The notes: generated from the letters alone by a model not told the origin. Counted from the first letter of the stretch, positions 1 through 8,651 are shown. The stretch: 64,000 nucleotides of DNA from Woeseiaceae bacterium (GCA_021773055.1 JAJFKV010000081.1:57735-121734); one strand, 5' to 3'. Made by a program: numbers and translations.

Positions 1-274
1 CGAAACTCGCGTCAATTCGCAGCACGACGACCGCCTGGAAATCGACCGGGTCAGCAGCAATCGACTCAACTCGGCCTATCTTCACGCCAGCCAAACTCAC
101 AGGCGCCCGAACTTTCAGATCACCGATATGATCGAACCGGGCCACAACCGAATAGGTCTCACCGGTATTCAGCTTGCCCTGACCAATAGTCTGTGCGGCG
201 AGCACCAGCATCGCCGCCAGGCCCAGAATAATGAACAGGCCGACGCTGACATCCATAGCGCGATTTGATTGCAT
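1..274 (-). CDS. mlaD: MlaD, MCE-domain phospholipid transport protein (partial, C-terminus outside window)
   Basis: This gene starts with ATG at 274 and runs off the left edge of the window, so only about 91 residues are visible. The translation shows a short N-terminus, one hydrophobic anchor (about residues 10-28, VGLFIILGLAAMLVLAA), then the beginning of an MCE domain with the pattern VSLAGVKIGRVESI. In the family, MlaD is an inner-membrane-anchored ring protein of the MlaFEDB complex that carries phospholipids between the outer and inner membranes. It lies 8 bases after mlaE on the same strand, in the usual mlaF-mlaE-mlaD order. Identification rests on the MCE motif and the operon. Confidence 0.9.
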   Translation of the reverse strand, partial: MQSNRAMDVSVGLFIILGLAAMLVLAAQTIGQGKLNTGETYSVVARFDHIGDLKVRAPVSLAGVKIGRVESIAADPVDFQAVVVLRIDASF

Positions 275-282
275 AAATTCCT

Positions 283-1065
283 CTACGTCACTGGCATCGT
301 CAGGCTTGTCACTATCAGGTCAAGTAACAAGATCCAGACTGATGAAATAACTACCGTTCGTGTCGCCGCCCGACTAACTCCTGCCGCATTGGGCTCGGCA
401 TGCAAGCCCTCGAATACAGCCATCAGGCTGGCGGACATGCCGAATAGAATGCTCTTGAAAATGCCGCTGACGACATCTTGAGTCAGATCGACTCGCTCAC
501 TGATTTGCCCCCAAAACTCACCACCGTCGACACCGAGCAGAGACGTAGCGACGAAATGCGCACCAAGAATTCCCATGGCGCTAAAAATGGCGGCCAATAA
601 CGGTACGGACACCACGCCGGCAATAACGCGTGGCGCGACAATTCGCTGCATTGGGTCGATGGCCATTAGCTCAAGTGCTGCGATCTGCTGGGTCGCGCGC
701 ATCAGTCCAACTTCTGATGCGACCGAGGCTCCCGCACGTCCGGCAAACAACAGCGCCGCCACAACCGGTCCCAGTTCTCGGACCAACGCTTCAGCAGTAA
801 ACGCGCCTATGGAGGCCGTTGAGCCAAACTCGGCGAGCGTATTGTACGACTGCAGCGAGAGCACCATGCCGACGAACAATCCACCAAACATGGTGAGCAC
901 CAGCGATAACGCACCGACGAAATACAATTGCTCAGTGATCAACCGCGGTCGTCGAAGGGCCCTTGGTATATGCGGCAGGATGCGAAACGAAAACACCTGG
1001 AAGCTGCCAAAGGTTTCGGCAAATCTTGCAGCGCCAATCCAGCAATCTCGAATGGCGCTACTCAT
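283..1065 (-). CDS. mlaE: MlaE, ABC transporter permease for phospholipid transport
   Basis: The 260-residue product has the usual MlaE length. An N-terminal amphipathic segment is followed by about five hydrophobic helices, and it contains the family-typical stretch ELGPVVAALLFAGRAGASV and the following EVGLMRATQQIAALE loop. MlaE is the integral-membrane permease of the Mla system, coupling MlaF ATPase activity to lipid movement through MlaD. Its start overlaps the end of mlaF by 4 bases, indicating translational coupling. Nothing looks truncated. Confidence 0.95.
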   Translation of the reverse strand: MSSAIRDCWIGAARFAETFGSFQVFSFRILPHIPRALRRPRLITEQLYFVGALSLVLTMFGGLFVGMVLSLQSYNTLAEFGSTASIGAFTAEALVRELGPVVAALLFAGRAGASVASEVGLMRATQQIAALELMAIDPMQRIVAPRVIAGVVSVPLLAAIFSAMGILGAHFVATSLLGVDGGEFWGQISERVDLTQDVVSGIFKSILFGMSASLMAVFEGLHAEPNAAGVSRAATRTVVISSVWILLLDLIVTSLTMPVT

Positions 1066-1883
1066 GTATGCCCCATCGCTCGTAGTTGCTCTGGAAATTC
1101 CGGACCAGGCCGGTGAAAAGGAACCGGACCGTCTGCCTCACCCCGCATAAATTGCCGTACAAGCCTTGAATCGTGATCGTGTAATTCAGCCGGTGTGCCG
1201 TGCGCCGCAATACGGCCATCGTTGATCAGGTACGCGACGTCAGCGAGCTGCCGAATTTCATCAACGTCATGTGTAATTACAATGCTCGTTATACCCAAGA
1301 CCCTGTTGGTCTCCCGGATGAGTCGCACAATGACGCCCATTGCGATTGGATCAAGGCCTGTAAACGGCTCGTCATAGATAATTAGTTTTGGGTCCATTAC
1401 CAAAGCACGTGCAAGCGCAACGCGTCGTGCCATGCCTCCGGATAGCTGCGAAGGCATACTGGCCGCCGCCGTTCGCAGTCCGACTGCATGAAGTTTCGTC
1501 AATACGATTTGCCGGATCAGCGAATCTGGCAATTCTGTATGTTCGCGCAATGGCATTGCGACATTTTCGAAAACGCTCAGGTTCGTTAACAACGCGCCCT
1601 CTTGAAACAGGACGCCAATCTGCTTGCGAACCTGATAAAGGTGATGGCGCGAGCAGGGGCAAACAATTCGACCATCAAACATCACCGCACCTTTGTCCGG
1701 ATTTATCTGTCCCGCGATTAGATTGAGAAGCGTTGTTTTTCCGGTACCACTGGGCCCAAGTACTGCCGTCACCTTGCGGCGCGGAATTCGCATATCCAGG
1801 CCACTGAAAATAGCCCTTCCATCGCGGCTGTAATGCAGCCCGTGAACTTCCAACAAGTTTTTCACCAGATCTTCTACAAACAT
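1062..1883 (-). CDS. mlaF: MlaF, ABC transporter ATP-binding protein
   Basis: A 273-residue ABC ATPase. Walker A is GPSGTGKTTL near residue 44, the signature is LSGGMARRVALARAL near residue 148, and Walker B is LIIYDEPFTGLDP near residue 169, followed by the H-loop ITHD. These match the MlaF/Ttg2A subfamily. It energises phospholipid transport at the inner membrane with MlaE and MlaD, which follow directly. The ATG at 1883 gives a slightly longer N-terminus than usual (about 10 residues before the conserved start). A divergent ECF sigma gene begins 130 bases away. Confidence 0.95.
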   Translation of the reverse strand: MFVEDLVKNLLEVHGLHYSRDGRAIFSGLDMRIPRRKVTAVLGPSGTGKTTLLNLIAGQINPDKGAVMFDGRIVCPCSRHHLYQVRKQIGVLFQEGALLTNLSVFENVAMPLREHTELPDSLIRQIVLTKLHAVGLRTAAASMPSQLSGGMARRVALARALVMDPKLIIYDEPFTGLDPIAMGVIVRLIRETNRVLGITSIVITHDVDEIRQLADVAYLINDGRIAAHGTPAELHDHDSRLVRQFMRGEADGPVPFHRPGPEFPEQLRAMGHT

Positions 1884-1966
1884 TTGATGCTGCTATTCTT
1901 GCCGTGATTGCTTGTAGTTGCCGACGGCATCAGAAAGGTTACGCCATCGAAATCAAAGCTTGGCTT

Positions 1967-1994
1967 TGAACTTCGAAAGTTGGCACTAGTCTCA
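1967..1994 (+). promoter_or_regulatory. candidate ECF-sigma-type promoter upstream of the sigma gene at 2016
   Basis: TGAACTT (1967-1973) and TCTCA (1990-1994) are separated by 16 bases, resembling the sigma-E-type pattern GGAACTT-N16-TCTGA. It lies just before an ECF sigma gene, as expected for autoregulation. The strong ribosome-binding site TAAGGAGG at 2004-2011 follows it and selects the GTG start at 2016. The promoter call is inference from pattern and position. Confidence 0.45.
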
Positions 1995-2015
1995 GTATGT
2001 CGTTAAGGAGGCGAT

Positions 2016-2693
2016 GTGCCGCACGATACAAATCTAATTTCTGAAAACAATGTACACGGTGATACAACCGTCGGGCGCATTGCTACGTCAGCCACGTCTG
2101 ACAGGGAACTCGTCGATGGTCTTTGTAACGACGAAGATGCCTCTTACGAATTATTGGTTCGGACCTTCGGACCACAAGTACTGGCCGTCGCCAGGAGATA
2201 CCTGAAGTCTGAGGCAGACGCGGCGGACTGTTTTCAGGAGACCTTCATTGCCGTATTCAAAAGTATCGGCAGCTATGCGGGACAGTCTTCATTGCGACAG
2301 TGGGTGCGCGGCGTCGCTGTAAATCAGAGCCTGATGGCGCTTCGAAAACGGAAAAGAACCCGCGAAGAGAGCATCGAGTACATGATGCCGGTTTTCGATG
2401 AATCGGGGAGTCGCGTTGAGTGTGCTGAACAACACAAACGCTCAAGTATCGAAGCTGAGATTGATACCGAACAAATGCAAGAATGTGTAAGGCAGAGCAT
2501 TGACAAGCTGCCCGATAACTACCGCACCATACTGTTGCTGCGCGATATCGACGGGCTCAATACTCGAGAAACAGCGGCGATTCTGGGAATTGAGATTAAT
2601 GCGGTGAAGACACGACTCCACCGGGCGCGAACGGCGCTCAGATATATCCTACTACCTGTTTTGGAGCAGACCGACTGTGATGCTAACGTGTAA
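2016..2693 (+). CDS. ECF-family RNA polymerase sigma factor
   Basis: A 225-residue sigma-70 family protein. Region 2 lies at about residues 45-115, with the DCFQETFIAVFKSI helix. Region 4 lies at about 165-215, with a LPDNYRTILLLRDIDGL helix and the HTH TRETAAILGIEINAVK. It would direct RNA polymerase to a small regulon. GTG at 2016 is chosen because TAAGGAGG sits 4 bases upstream; the overlapping ATG at 2014 is in another frame and soon hits a stop. The next gene overlaps its end and encodes a zinc-finger protein, the classic sigma/anti-sigma arrangement. The inducing signal is unknown. Confidence 0.9.
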   Translation: MPHDTNLISENNVHGDTTVGRIATSATSDRELVDGLCNDEDASYELLVRTFGPQVLAVARRYLKSEADAADCFQETFIAVFKSIGSYAGQSSLRQWVRGVAVNQSLMALRKRKRTREESIEYMMPVFDESGSRVECAEQHKRSSIEAEIDTEQMQECVRQSIDKLPDNYRTILLLRDIDGLNTRETAAILGIEINAVKTRLHRARTALRYILLPVLEQTDCDANV

Positions 2694-2925
2694 GGAATTC
2701 GATGACTTTATGGTCGACTATCTGGGAGACGGGCTGCCGGTCTGGCAGAAATTCATGTGCTGGCTGCACGTGAAAATGTGTCGAGAATGCGCGTACTTTG
2801 TTCGTGAATATCAACGTGCTATCGAGCTCGGAAGAACGGCATTTGACGATCTGGACGATCAAGTCCCCGACTCAGTACCTGAGGAACTGATCAGGGCCGC
2901 TCTCGCGCATCGAAGAAAAGGCTAA
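2677..2925 (+). CDS. putative zinc-finger anti-sigma factor (small, soluble)
   Basis: An 82-residue protein overlapping the sigma gene by 17 bases (GTG at 2677; ATG at 2680 also possible). It begins with a conserved Cys in LTCKEFDDFM and contains HVKMCRECAYF, a His-x3-Cys-x2-Cys arrangement like the ZAS zinc-binding anti-sigma fold. No transmembrane helix follows, so it would be a cytoplasmic anti-sigma, unlike RseA-type membrane proteins. In such families the zinc site can sense redox or metals and release the sigma factor. That role here is inference from motif and neighbourhood. Confidence 0.75.
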   Translation: MMLTCKEFDDFMVDYLGDGLPVWQKFMCWLHVKMCRECAYFVREYQRAIELGRTAFDDLDDQVPDSVPEELIRAALAHRRKG

Positions 2926-2985
2926 TTTGTCGAAAAACCACCAATTCACTGTAACCAATTGAGTCTGCGGCGCAACAGTAGTCTA

Positions 2986-4128
2986 ATGTCTGGCAAAGTG
3001 CGCGGTGGAAGCAAGATTTTGAATCACGAAAGTAATTATGCCGTTCCAGGCATGCCGGCCCTTTTGAAAAGCAAGAAAGATGTCTCTTTCTTCGAATTTT
3101 GGCCACTGTGGCTCATGTATGTTCCGGTCGCTTTGCAGTGGCTGGTACTTGCGGTCCGAAATCGTTCCCTGTTCCTGCCACTTATCGCTAATCCAAAGCT
3201 CCCGGTTTCAGGGTTTGTGGGTGTCGGCAAGAGCGAGATTATGAAACAGGCCACAGGCCTTTGCGACGAAACTATTCTGCCCTGGATATGTTACGTGGTC
3301 GACGCCAGCCCGCTCGACCGTCAGGCCGACCAAGTCGTCAATATTGCAGCGGATAAGGACATAGAGTTCCCATTTGTCTGCAAACCAGATCTTGGCTGCA
3401 GAGGCTCGGGAGTCAAGCTTATTGCCGACAGAGAGCAATTGAGCACTTACCTGGGCGCCTATCCGGATAGTACCGCAATCATTGTGCAGCGACTGGCCAG
3501 CTGGGAGCCGGAAGCCGGGGTTTTTTACGTGCGTATGCCAGGTGCGACCTCCGGAGAAATTGTGTCGCTGGCACTTAAATACAGCCCATATGTAATTGGC
3601 GATGGCGTCAGCACGCTCGAAGAGCTGATCGCCAGGGACTCTCGTGCATCCCACCTACAGCATCTTTACGCCAAACGACACCGGGATAATCTCGGAAAGG
3701 TTATTGAATCGGGCGAGAAGTATCGGCTCGTGTTTTCGATAAGCCACTGCCGTGGTGCCATATTTAGGGACGGCTCGGAATTCATCACGCCGGAAATGAC
3801 CGACCAGGTGAATCGCATCATGCGCGGCCTGCCCGAGTTCTACTATGGCCGCCTGGACATCAAGTTCCAGGATACTGACAGCCTGATGCTGGGGCAGAAC
3901 CTTGAGATCGTCGAGATCAATGCTGCCAGCTCTGAGTCACTGCACATCTGGGACAGGGACGCCGCCTTACACGATGCCGTTGGTACTTTGCTGTGGCAGT
4001 ACCGGACACTGTTTCGAATCGGTCGTGCCAATCGCGAGCGTGGCTTCGTGCCACCGCGAATAAAAGAATTCCTAAGCCGCTGGCGAGCGGAAAGAAAACT
4101 GGCCGACTACTACCCGGCAACGGACTGA
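2986..4128 (+). CDS. ATP-grasp ligase-like protein, D-Ala-D-Ala-ligase-related, with N-terminal membrane-associated segment
   Basis: About 380 residues. An N-terminal hydrophobic stretch (FWPLWLMYVPVALQWLVLAV) precedes an ATP-grasp fold: FPFVCKPDLGCRGSGVKLI holds the lysine and glycine-rich loop, and NLEIVEINAASSES is the metal-binding EIN motif. ATP-grasp enzymes join a carboxylate to an amine or thiol through an acyl-phosphate. The substrate is not evident. ATG at 2986 is used; an in-frame TTG at 2959 would add nine residues, and neither has a clear ribosome-binding site. Its stop directly abuts the ATG of the acyltransferase gene, so the two are probably co-translated and may act in one pathway on a membrane lipid or peptide. 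Confidence 0.7.
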   Translation: MSGKVRGGSKILNHESNYAVPGMPALLKSKKDVSFFEFWPLWLMYVPVALQWLVLAVRNRSLFLPLIANPKLPVSGFVGVGKSEIMKQATGLCDETILPWICYVVDASPLDRQADQVVNIAADKDIEFPFVCKPDLGCRGSGVKLIADREQLSTYLGAYPDSTAIIVQRLASWEPEAGVFYVRMPGATSGEIVSLALKYSPYVIGDGVSTLEELIARDSRASHLQHLYAKRHRDNLGKVIESGEKYRLVFSISHCRGAIFRDGSEFITPEMTDQVNRIMRGLPEFYYGRLDIKFQDTDSLMLGQNLEIVEINAASSESLHIWDRDAALHDAVGTLLWQYRTLFRIGRANRERGFVPPRIKEFLSRWRAERKLADYYPATD

Positions 4129-5919
4129 ATGATGCCGCAACCGACAAACAGGCATCCCTTGCAATTGCCAATCAAAAATACGTTGCTGAACAGTATCGTC
4201 TCGCGAGTATTGGGAATACGGCCACTGGTTACACTTTACAACTCATGGCTGCGCCGCAACGAGAACCAGGACCGGCCTGTCGGAGATCGTTTTCTTGATT
4301 TCTCACTGTCCTACCTCGATACGCGCGTGCAATGGACGCATAACGTCGGACTGGAACGAGTGCCGTCCGAGGGTCCTTTTATCATGGTCTCAAACCACCC
4401 GCTGGGCTGTCTTGAGGGTATGTTGCTGTCGCATGAGCTATTGAAAGTTCGCAAGGACACGAAGGTCCTGGCAAATGAACTGCTGTTACGTTTTCCTGAG
4501 TTCAACGAACTGTTCATCGGGCTTGATGTCTTGAGCAACGATGCGGCTCGCAGGAATACTCGGGGAATCCGGGCAGCGTGCAAACATCTGGACGAAGGTG
4601 GAGCACTACTGATTTTCCCGGCCGGCACCGTCTCCACCATCAATCTCCGGCAAAGACGCATCGAGGACCGGCAGTGGAACAAGCTCGTAGGCCGACTGGC
4701 GCGCCGCTACCATGCCGCCTGTCTGCCGGTCTACGTCAATGCTCGTAACAGTCTTCCGTTTTATCTGACCGGCCTCATTCACCCGCGGCTAAGAACGCTG
4801 CTGCTCGCCAGGCAACTTGCGAACAAGCGAGGCTGCACGATATCTGCGACAGCAGGAGAATTGCTGACACCGAGGGACCTCAATGAGCTGGATAGTGATG
4901 CGGCCGTCACCGATTTCCTTCGGCTCAGCAACGATGCGCTAGGACCGGATCATAGTGAGAACCGTGGTACGACAATCGGCGATCGCTCGATTCAAATCGC
5001 CGGCGATATGGCATCAAGCGCACTGCAAGCCAGGCTGGACAAACTCGTTCATTACCGTCTTGTAGACGATCAAATATTCTCGGTCTATTGCGCTCCTTAC
5101 GCGGAGCTCGGCTGCATGATGAATCAGATCGCAATTGAACGGGAGCGATCATTCCGTGCCGTGGGCGAAGGCACGGGTAGAGAACTCGACAGCGACGACT
5201 TCGATCCACATTACTGGCATCTTTGGGCTTGGGACAAACAGCAAAAAAAGATCGTCGGTGCTTACCGCGTGGGCAAAACGGATGAGATCATTCGAGAACA
5301 GGGTGTTGACTGCCTTTACAGTCACTCTTTGTATCAATTCGATTCCAGCTTCGTCGGCAAGCTCGTCAATTCAATAGAGGTCGGCCGTTCATTTGTTGCG
5401 TTGGATTATCAACGCCAACCAAAGGCGCTCGACCTGCTATGGCGAGGCATCGGTTCATTCATCGCCAAGACGCCCGGCTATCACACTCTATTCGGGTGCG
5501 TGAGCATTTCCAGCGAATATTCATCGATGGCGAGAGCGTTTCTGGCCGACGCAATGATGACGAATTTCGCAGTGGGCCAGGACGTTCGGCAACAGGTACG
5601 ACCACGCTCACCTTTTCAGGTTTCTGACAAACCATGGTCGGCAGAAATACTGAAGTCACTCAACAGCATTGCAATAATTAACAAACTGCTCGGTAATCTG
5701 GATCAGGGGAAACGCATGCCGATTCTTCTGCGCCACTATCTTGCACTGAACGGGCGTTTCGCATCCTTCACGGTAAACCGTGGATTCAATGACTCACTCG
5801 ACGGACTGATATTTGTCGACTTGAGGCAGGCTCCCGATAAATACCTGAATCGCTACCTGGGCAAAGAAGGCACCGCATTGTTCCTGCAATACTGGAGTGA
5901 CAATGTCCGCGCTGCGTAG
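4129..5919 (+). CDS. bifunctional acyltransferase: N-terminal PlsC-like and C-terminal OlsB-like (GNAT/acyl-homoserine-lactone-synthase fold) domains
   Basis: A 596-residue fusion. The N-terminal half (about 50-280) is a lysophospholipid-acyltransferase domain with VSNHPLGCLEG (His90, Glu96) and LIFPAGTVS. The C-terminal half (about 310-500) matches the OlsB-type N-acyltransferase fold, with YRLVDDQIFSVYCAPYAELG, an IVGAYRVGKT strand and SIEVGRSFV. OlsB/OlsA-type activities N-acylate and then O-acylate an amino acid to make ornithine-type lipids; OlsF-like fusions do both. The acidic residue after His is Glu, with spacing H-x5-E instead of the usual H-x4-D. It follows the ATP-grasp gene without a gap and overlaps the next gene. 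The amino-acid substrate cannot be told. Confidence 0.75.
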   Translation: MMPQPTNRHPLQLPIKNTLLNSIVSRVLGIRPLVTLYNSWLRRNENQDRPVGDRFLDFSLSYLDTRVQWTHNVGLERVPSEGPFIMVSNHPLGCLEGMLLSHELLKVRKDTKVLANELLLRFPEFNELFIGLDVLSNDAARRNTRGIRAACKHLDEGGALLIFPAGTVSTINLRQRRIEDRQWNKLVGRLARRYHAACLPVYVNARNSLPFYLTGLIHPRLRTLLLARQLANKRGCTISATAGELLTPRDLNELDSDAAVTDFLRLSNDALGPDHSENRGTTIGDRSIQIAGDMASSALQARLDKLVHYRLVDDQIFSVYCAPYAELGCMMNQIAIERERSFRAVGEGTGRELDSDDFDPHYWHLWAWDKQQKKIVGAYRVGKTDEIIREQGVDCLYSHSLYQFDSSFVGKLVNSIEVGRSFVALDYQRQPKALDLLWRGIGSFIAKTPGYHTLFGCVSISSEYSSMARAFLADAMMTNFAVGQDVRQQVRPRSPFQVSDKPWSAEILKSLNSIAIINKLLGNLDQGKRMPILLRHYLALNGRFASFTVNRGFNDSLDGLIFVDLRQAPDKYLNRYLGKEGTALFLQYWSDNVRAA

Positions 5920-6418
5920 TGCCGCGATAGAAGCGCTGGATCAAATGAACTCGCTGATCCATACGACGAGGCAGGCTTCCGGGCCAGCGGAGAATTTCTA
6001 TGCCGACAGCGGTATCGGCGGTCACGTACGCCATGTTGCCGATCATTTCCGGGCTTTTGAAAAAGGATTGATGAGGGGCGTTATCAATTACAACACGCGA
6101 CGACGAGAATCTGCGTTGGAACGTGATGCAGACCTAGGGCTCGCGGAAATACGGGATCTGCGGGAGAAATTGCAATATGTCGATGTGAGCTTTCAATCAG
6201 TAACTGTTGAGTCTGAAGTTTCGTGTCTACAACAAGACAGCCGTCGCTGTGAAAGCACTTTCGACAGAGAGCTCGTTTACCTGATCTATCACACGATTCA
6301 TCACGTAGCTTACGCAGCACTATTGCTAAAACAAATTGGTCTGACGCCTGATGCCATGATTGGCAACGCGCCAGCTACCGCGACCTACCTGCGCCAGAGT
6401 CATGTGCTCACGAATTGA
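5903..6418 (+). CDS. DinB-like four-helix-bundle protein
   Basis: A 171-residue protein. Histidines in GHVRHVADHFRAF near residue 40 and in YHTIHHVAYAALL near residue 135 match the spaced metal-binding His triad of DinB/YfiT-like proteins. These bind a divalent metal; some are thiol-dependent S-transferases and many are uncharacterised. The ATG at 5903 has GGAG five bases upstream, preferable to the in-frame GTG at 5897. It overlaps the end of the acyltransferase gene by 17 bases, placing it in the same transcript. Its link with lipid synthesis is unknown. Confidence 0.65.
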   Translation: MSALRSAAIEALDQMNSLIHTTRQASGPAENFYADSGIGGHVRHVADHFRAFEKGLMRGVINYNTRRRESALERDADLGLAEIRDLREKLQYVDVSFQSVTVESEVSCLQQDSRRCESTFDRELVYLIYHTIHHVAYAALLLKQIGLTPDAMIGNAPATATYLRQSHVLTN

Positions 6419-6782
6419 TGCCGGGGTCTTGAAGTTCGCACCACTTCTGGCCGGTTTGATGTTCGGGAGCTGGGCGGCCTACGTTAACAGTGAGTACGGA
6501 ACCTTTGTGCTTATTCGAACAGGGCTTGGCCAGGGAATATACGCACTGTTTTCTACCTGGATCGTTACCCGCACAGTTCGGGACGTAATGAATGTCACAA
6601 CGGGAAATCCACTCAGGTTCATCGCGGGGTTCGCATCAGGCTTTATCGTCATGGTCAGTATTCCGCTGGCAATTCACGCCGCCTTGGGCACACCCCAAAT
6701 CCTACTTGCGATAGCACCGGGAGTCTTGTGGGGAAGCATCTACATTGTTGGGTGCGTTTGGACTACTGACTTGCATCGCTGA
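6402..6782 (+). CDS. small integral membrane protein of unknown function
   Basis: A 126-residue product with about four hydrophobic segments (FAPLLAGLMFGSWAAYV, GIYALFSTWIVT, FIAGFASGFIVMVSIPLAI, ILLAIAPGVLWGSIYIVG). The ATG at 6402 overlaps the end of the DinB-like gene by 17 bases, consistent with translational coupling; an upstream in-frame ATG at 6360 would add 14 polar residues. I recognise no family. As last gene of the ATP-grasp/acyltransferase/DinB run it may belong to the same process. Its stop overlaps the convergent dehydrogenase gene by 20 bases. Confidence 0.6.
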   Translation: MCSRIDAGVLKFAPLLAGLMFGSWAAYVNSEYGTFVLIRTGLGQGIYALFSTWIVTRTVRDVMNVTTGNPLRFIAGFASGFIVMVSIPLAIHAALGTPQILLAIAPGVLWGSIYIVGCVWTTDLHR

Positions 6783-8310
6783 ACAGATCCGGGCGATGCA
6801 TAACCAGAATCTCAGCCCGCTCTCTTGCCAGCAGCGTCCCTTCGGATAGCTTGTCTCGCATCCCGCCAGTCACACCCCAGCTGTCTCCTTGGGCTATGAT
6901 CCGAACTACTTCGATACCCTCAGCTGCGCCCTCCTCACGCCATTCCAGAGATCCCGAAATGACAACGTATCGACCGTCGATTATCTGTCCAGGTTCGCAG
7001 ATCACATCACCCGATGCGTAATGTCGACACGAGGTTTCCGATACCGAATTGTTCGCGATCTGGACGATGCTCCTCGGTAGAAAATAGTCGAAGAGCCAAT
7101 TTAGCGCCACCCGCAGTCGAGTTGAGAACCCGGGTAACATGCCGATATAGACGGCCCTCCAGGTTAGCCACGCGAACAACCCGGAAAGTCGCCATCCGTA
7201 CAATTCCGCGACCGCTTTGTAGTTTCCTATAGAGGCCAGTGAACCGATTGGGCGATAAACAAATGACTTTGGTCGACGCCCCTCGGATATGGCGATTATG
7301 TTTTTTGCAGCGGTACGTGCTTCGCGGATAGCGAATTGGGCTGTAGGGGGCGCAAATTCGAATTCACCAGAGCTCCCAGTTGGCATCGGAATCGACGCAG
7401 CATCTCCGATGCACCAAACGCTTTCGTGGTCCTGCACCCTTAGAAATTCGTCAACCACGATCTTGCCTCGGCGCAATTCACCACCGACTCTTGTCGCGAG
7501 CCTTCTCGGCCCGCTGCCAGCAGTAACGACGATCGTATCGGTAAGAATACGCGTCCCATCATCCAAATATGCCGCATGAGTAGTCGCCGAGGCGATTCTC
7601 GTGTTCAGATGGAATTCGACGCTGCGCGCGCGCAGCCTCTCTTCGGCGTACTGCCCTAAACCGGGAGACAACTCAGGCAATATTCGGTCACCGCTTTGGA
7701 TCAATATGGTTCGAATTTCGGAACCGGAAATATCAGGATAGAACCGTAGTGTGCGACGAATCATCTCGACTAACTCACCCATTATTTCCACGCCAGAAAA
7801 ACCACCACCAACGACAACGAAGGTCAACAAGCGCTGTTTAACTTCGGTGTTTTGGGTTACATCAGCATGCTCGAGGCACTGTATTACCCGGTTGCGGAGT
7901 TCGTGCGCCCCGGCCAGGTCTCGCACACATAGACCATGTGCATCAAGCCCTGGCGCCAAGCTCAGATCTGTTTTTTGCCCGACCGCTATGACCAGTTGGT
8001 CATAGGCAACGGACTGCGGAAACCGCCGCGTACCCTGCAACAAGTCGACTCGCTTTTCCCGCATGTCGATATTGGTGACTTCCGCCATGCGCACACGAAC
8101 ACCGGGCAACATGTAGCGCAGCGGCGTTACGGCATCCGGAGCACTGATCGTGCCCGAAACCACCTCAGGTAGCAGAGGCTGAAAGACGAAATAGTTGGTT
8201 GAATTTATTAGCTCAATATCGAACCTGTCAGCAGCATTGCGGCGCAAATACTTGGCTGCAAATGCACCGGCGAAACCACCACCAACGATGAGAACCCTTT
8301 GCTTCGACAT
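6763..8310 (-). CDS. NDH-2-like FAD/NAD(P)H dehydrogenase with C-terminal cyclic-nucleotide-binding-like domain
   Basis: About 515 residues. The N-terminus has the FAD-binding RVLIVGGGFAGAFAAKYL; a second Rossmann motif for NADH, FVVVGGGFSGVEIMGEL, sits near residue 165; VWCIGDAASIPMP is the second FAD-binding motif. Residues 1-405 resemble type II NADH dehydrogenases, which pass electrons from NADH to quinone without pumping protons. The last ~100 residues (HYASGDVICEPGQIIDGRYV, then ISGSLEWREE and a GDSWGVTGGM loop) resemble a cyclic-nucleotide-binding/Crp-type domain, though the classic phosphate-binding arginine motif is not obvious. ATG at 8310 is preferred to an upstream TTG. The fusion suggests ligand-controlled respiration, an inference. 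Confidence 0.75.
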   Translation of the reverse strand: MSKQRVLIVGGGFAGAFAAKYLRRNAADRFDIELINSTNYFVFQPLLPEVVSGTISAPDAVTPLRYMLPGVRVRMAEVTNIDMREKRVDLLQGTRRFPQSVAYDQLVIAVGQKTDLSLAPGLDAHGLCVRDLAGAHELRNRVIQCLEHADVTQNTEVKQRLLTFVVVGGGFSGVEIMGELVEMIRRTLRFYPDISGSEIRTILIQSGDRILPELSPGLGQYAEERLRARSVEFHLNTRIASATTHAAYLDDGTRILTDTIVVTAGSGPRRLATRVGGELRRGKIVVDEFLRVQDHESVWCIGDAASIPMPTGSSGEFEFAPPTAQFAIREARTAAKNIIAISEGRRPKSFVYRPIGSLASIGNYKAVAELYGWRLSGLFAWLTWRAVYIGMLPGFSTRLRVALNWLFDYFLPRSIVQIANNSVSETSCRHYASGDVICEPGQIIDGRYVVISGSLEWREEGAAEGIEVVRIIAQGDSWGVTGGMRDKLSEGTLLARERAEILVMHRPDLFSDASQ

Positions 8311-8651
8311 AGACTTTGGCAATTGCTTTCTTAGGCCGACTGTCTATTTGTTCCAAGACTCGAAATCGAGCCCGACCATATTGATGCCCGGGTTTACTTC
8401 ACCAAAGCCGCCGTTTGAAATGAGGGGTAGCACCTTGATGATCGTCGAGGTGACTTTTTTTCTGGCTGAATTCAAGAAGGAACTCCAATGGTCGACAAAG
8501 CGTCATCTGTTCTGCTTAGTTGCCACAAGTGATGAATCGGTTACGAGTTTCTGACAAAAAGAATAAGATCGCAGAGACGTTACGCATGTAATATTGCTGG
8601 CAACTAACCGGTCCCTATTGACGCAACACACCCACACCACTGGAGCAACAC
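8311..8651. other. 341-base intergenic region between divergent genes
   Basis: This stretch separates the dehydrogenase (minus) from the ThDP enzyme (plus). No convincing gene is seen; the open frame over 8195-8554 overlaps the dehydrogenase and has no ribosome-binding site. GGAG just before the ATG at 8652 is the ribosome-binding site for the downstream gene. A small CTCGA-AA-TCGAG dyad lies at about 8362-8373. Divergent promoters are expected here but I cannot place them with confidence. Confidence 0.4.

Noticed and set aside
8195..8554. 119-codon plus-strand frame in the 8311-8651 gap
   Set aside because: Half of it overlaps the dehydrogenase gene on the other strand; no recognisable protein features or ribosome-binding site.
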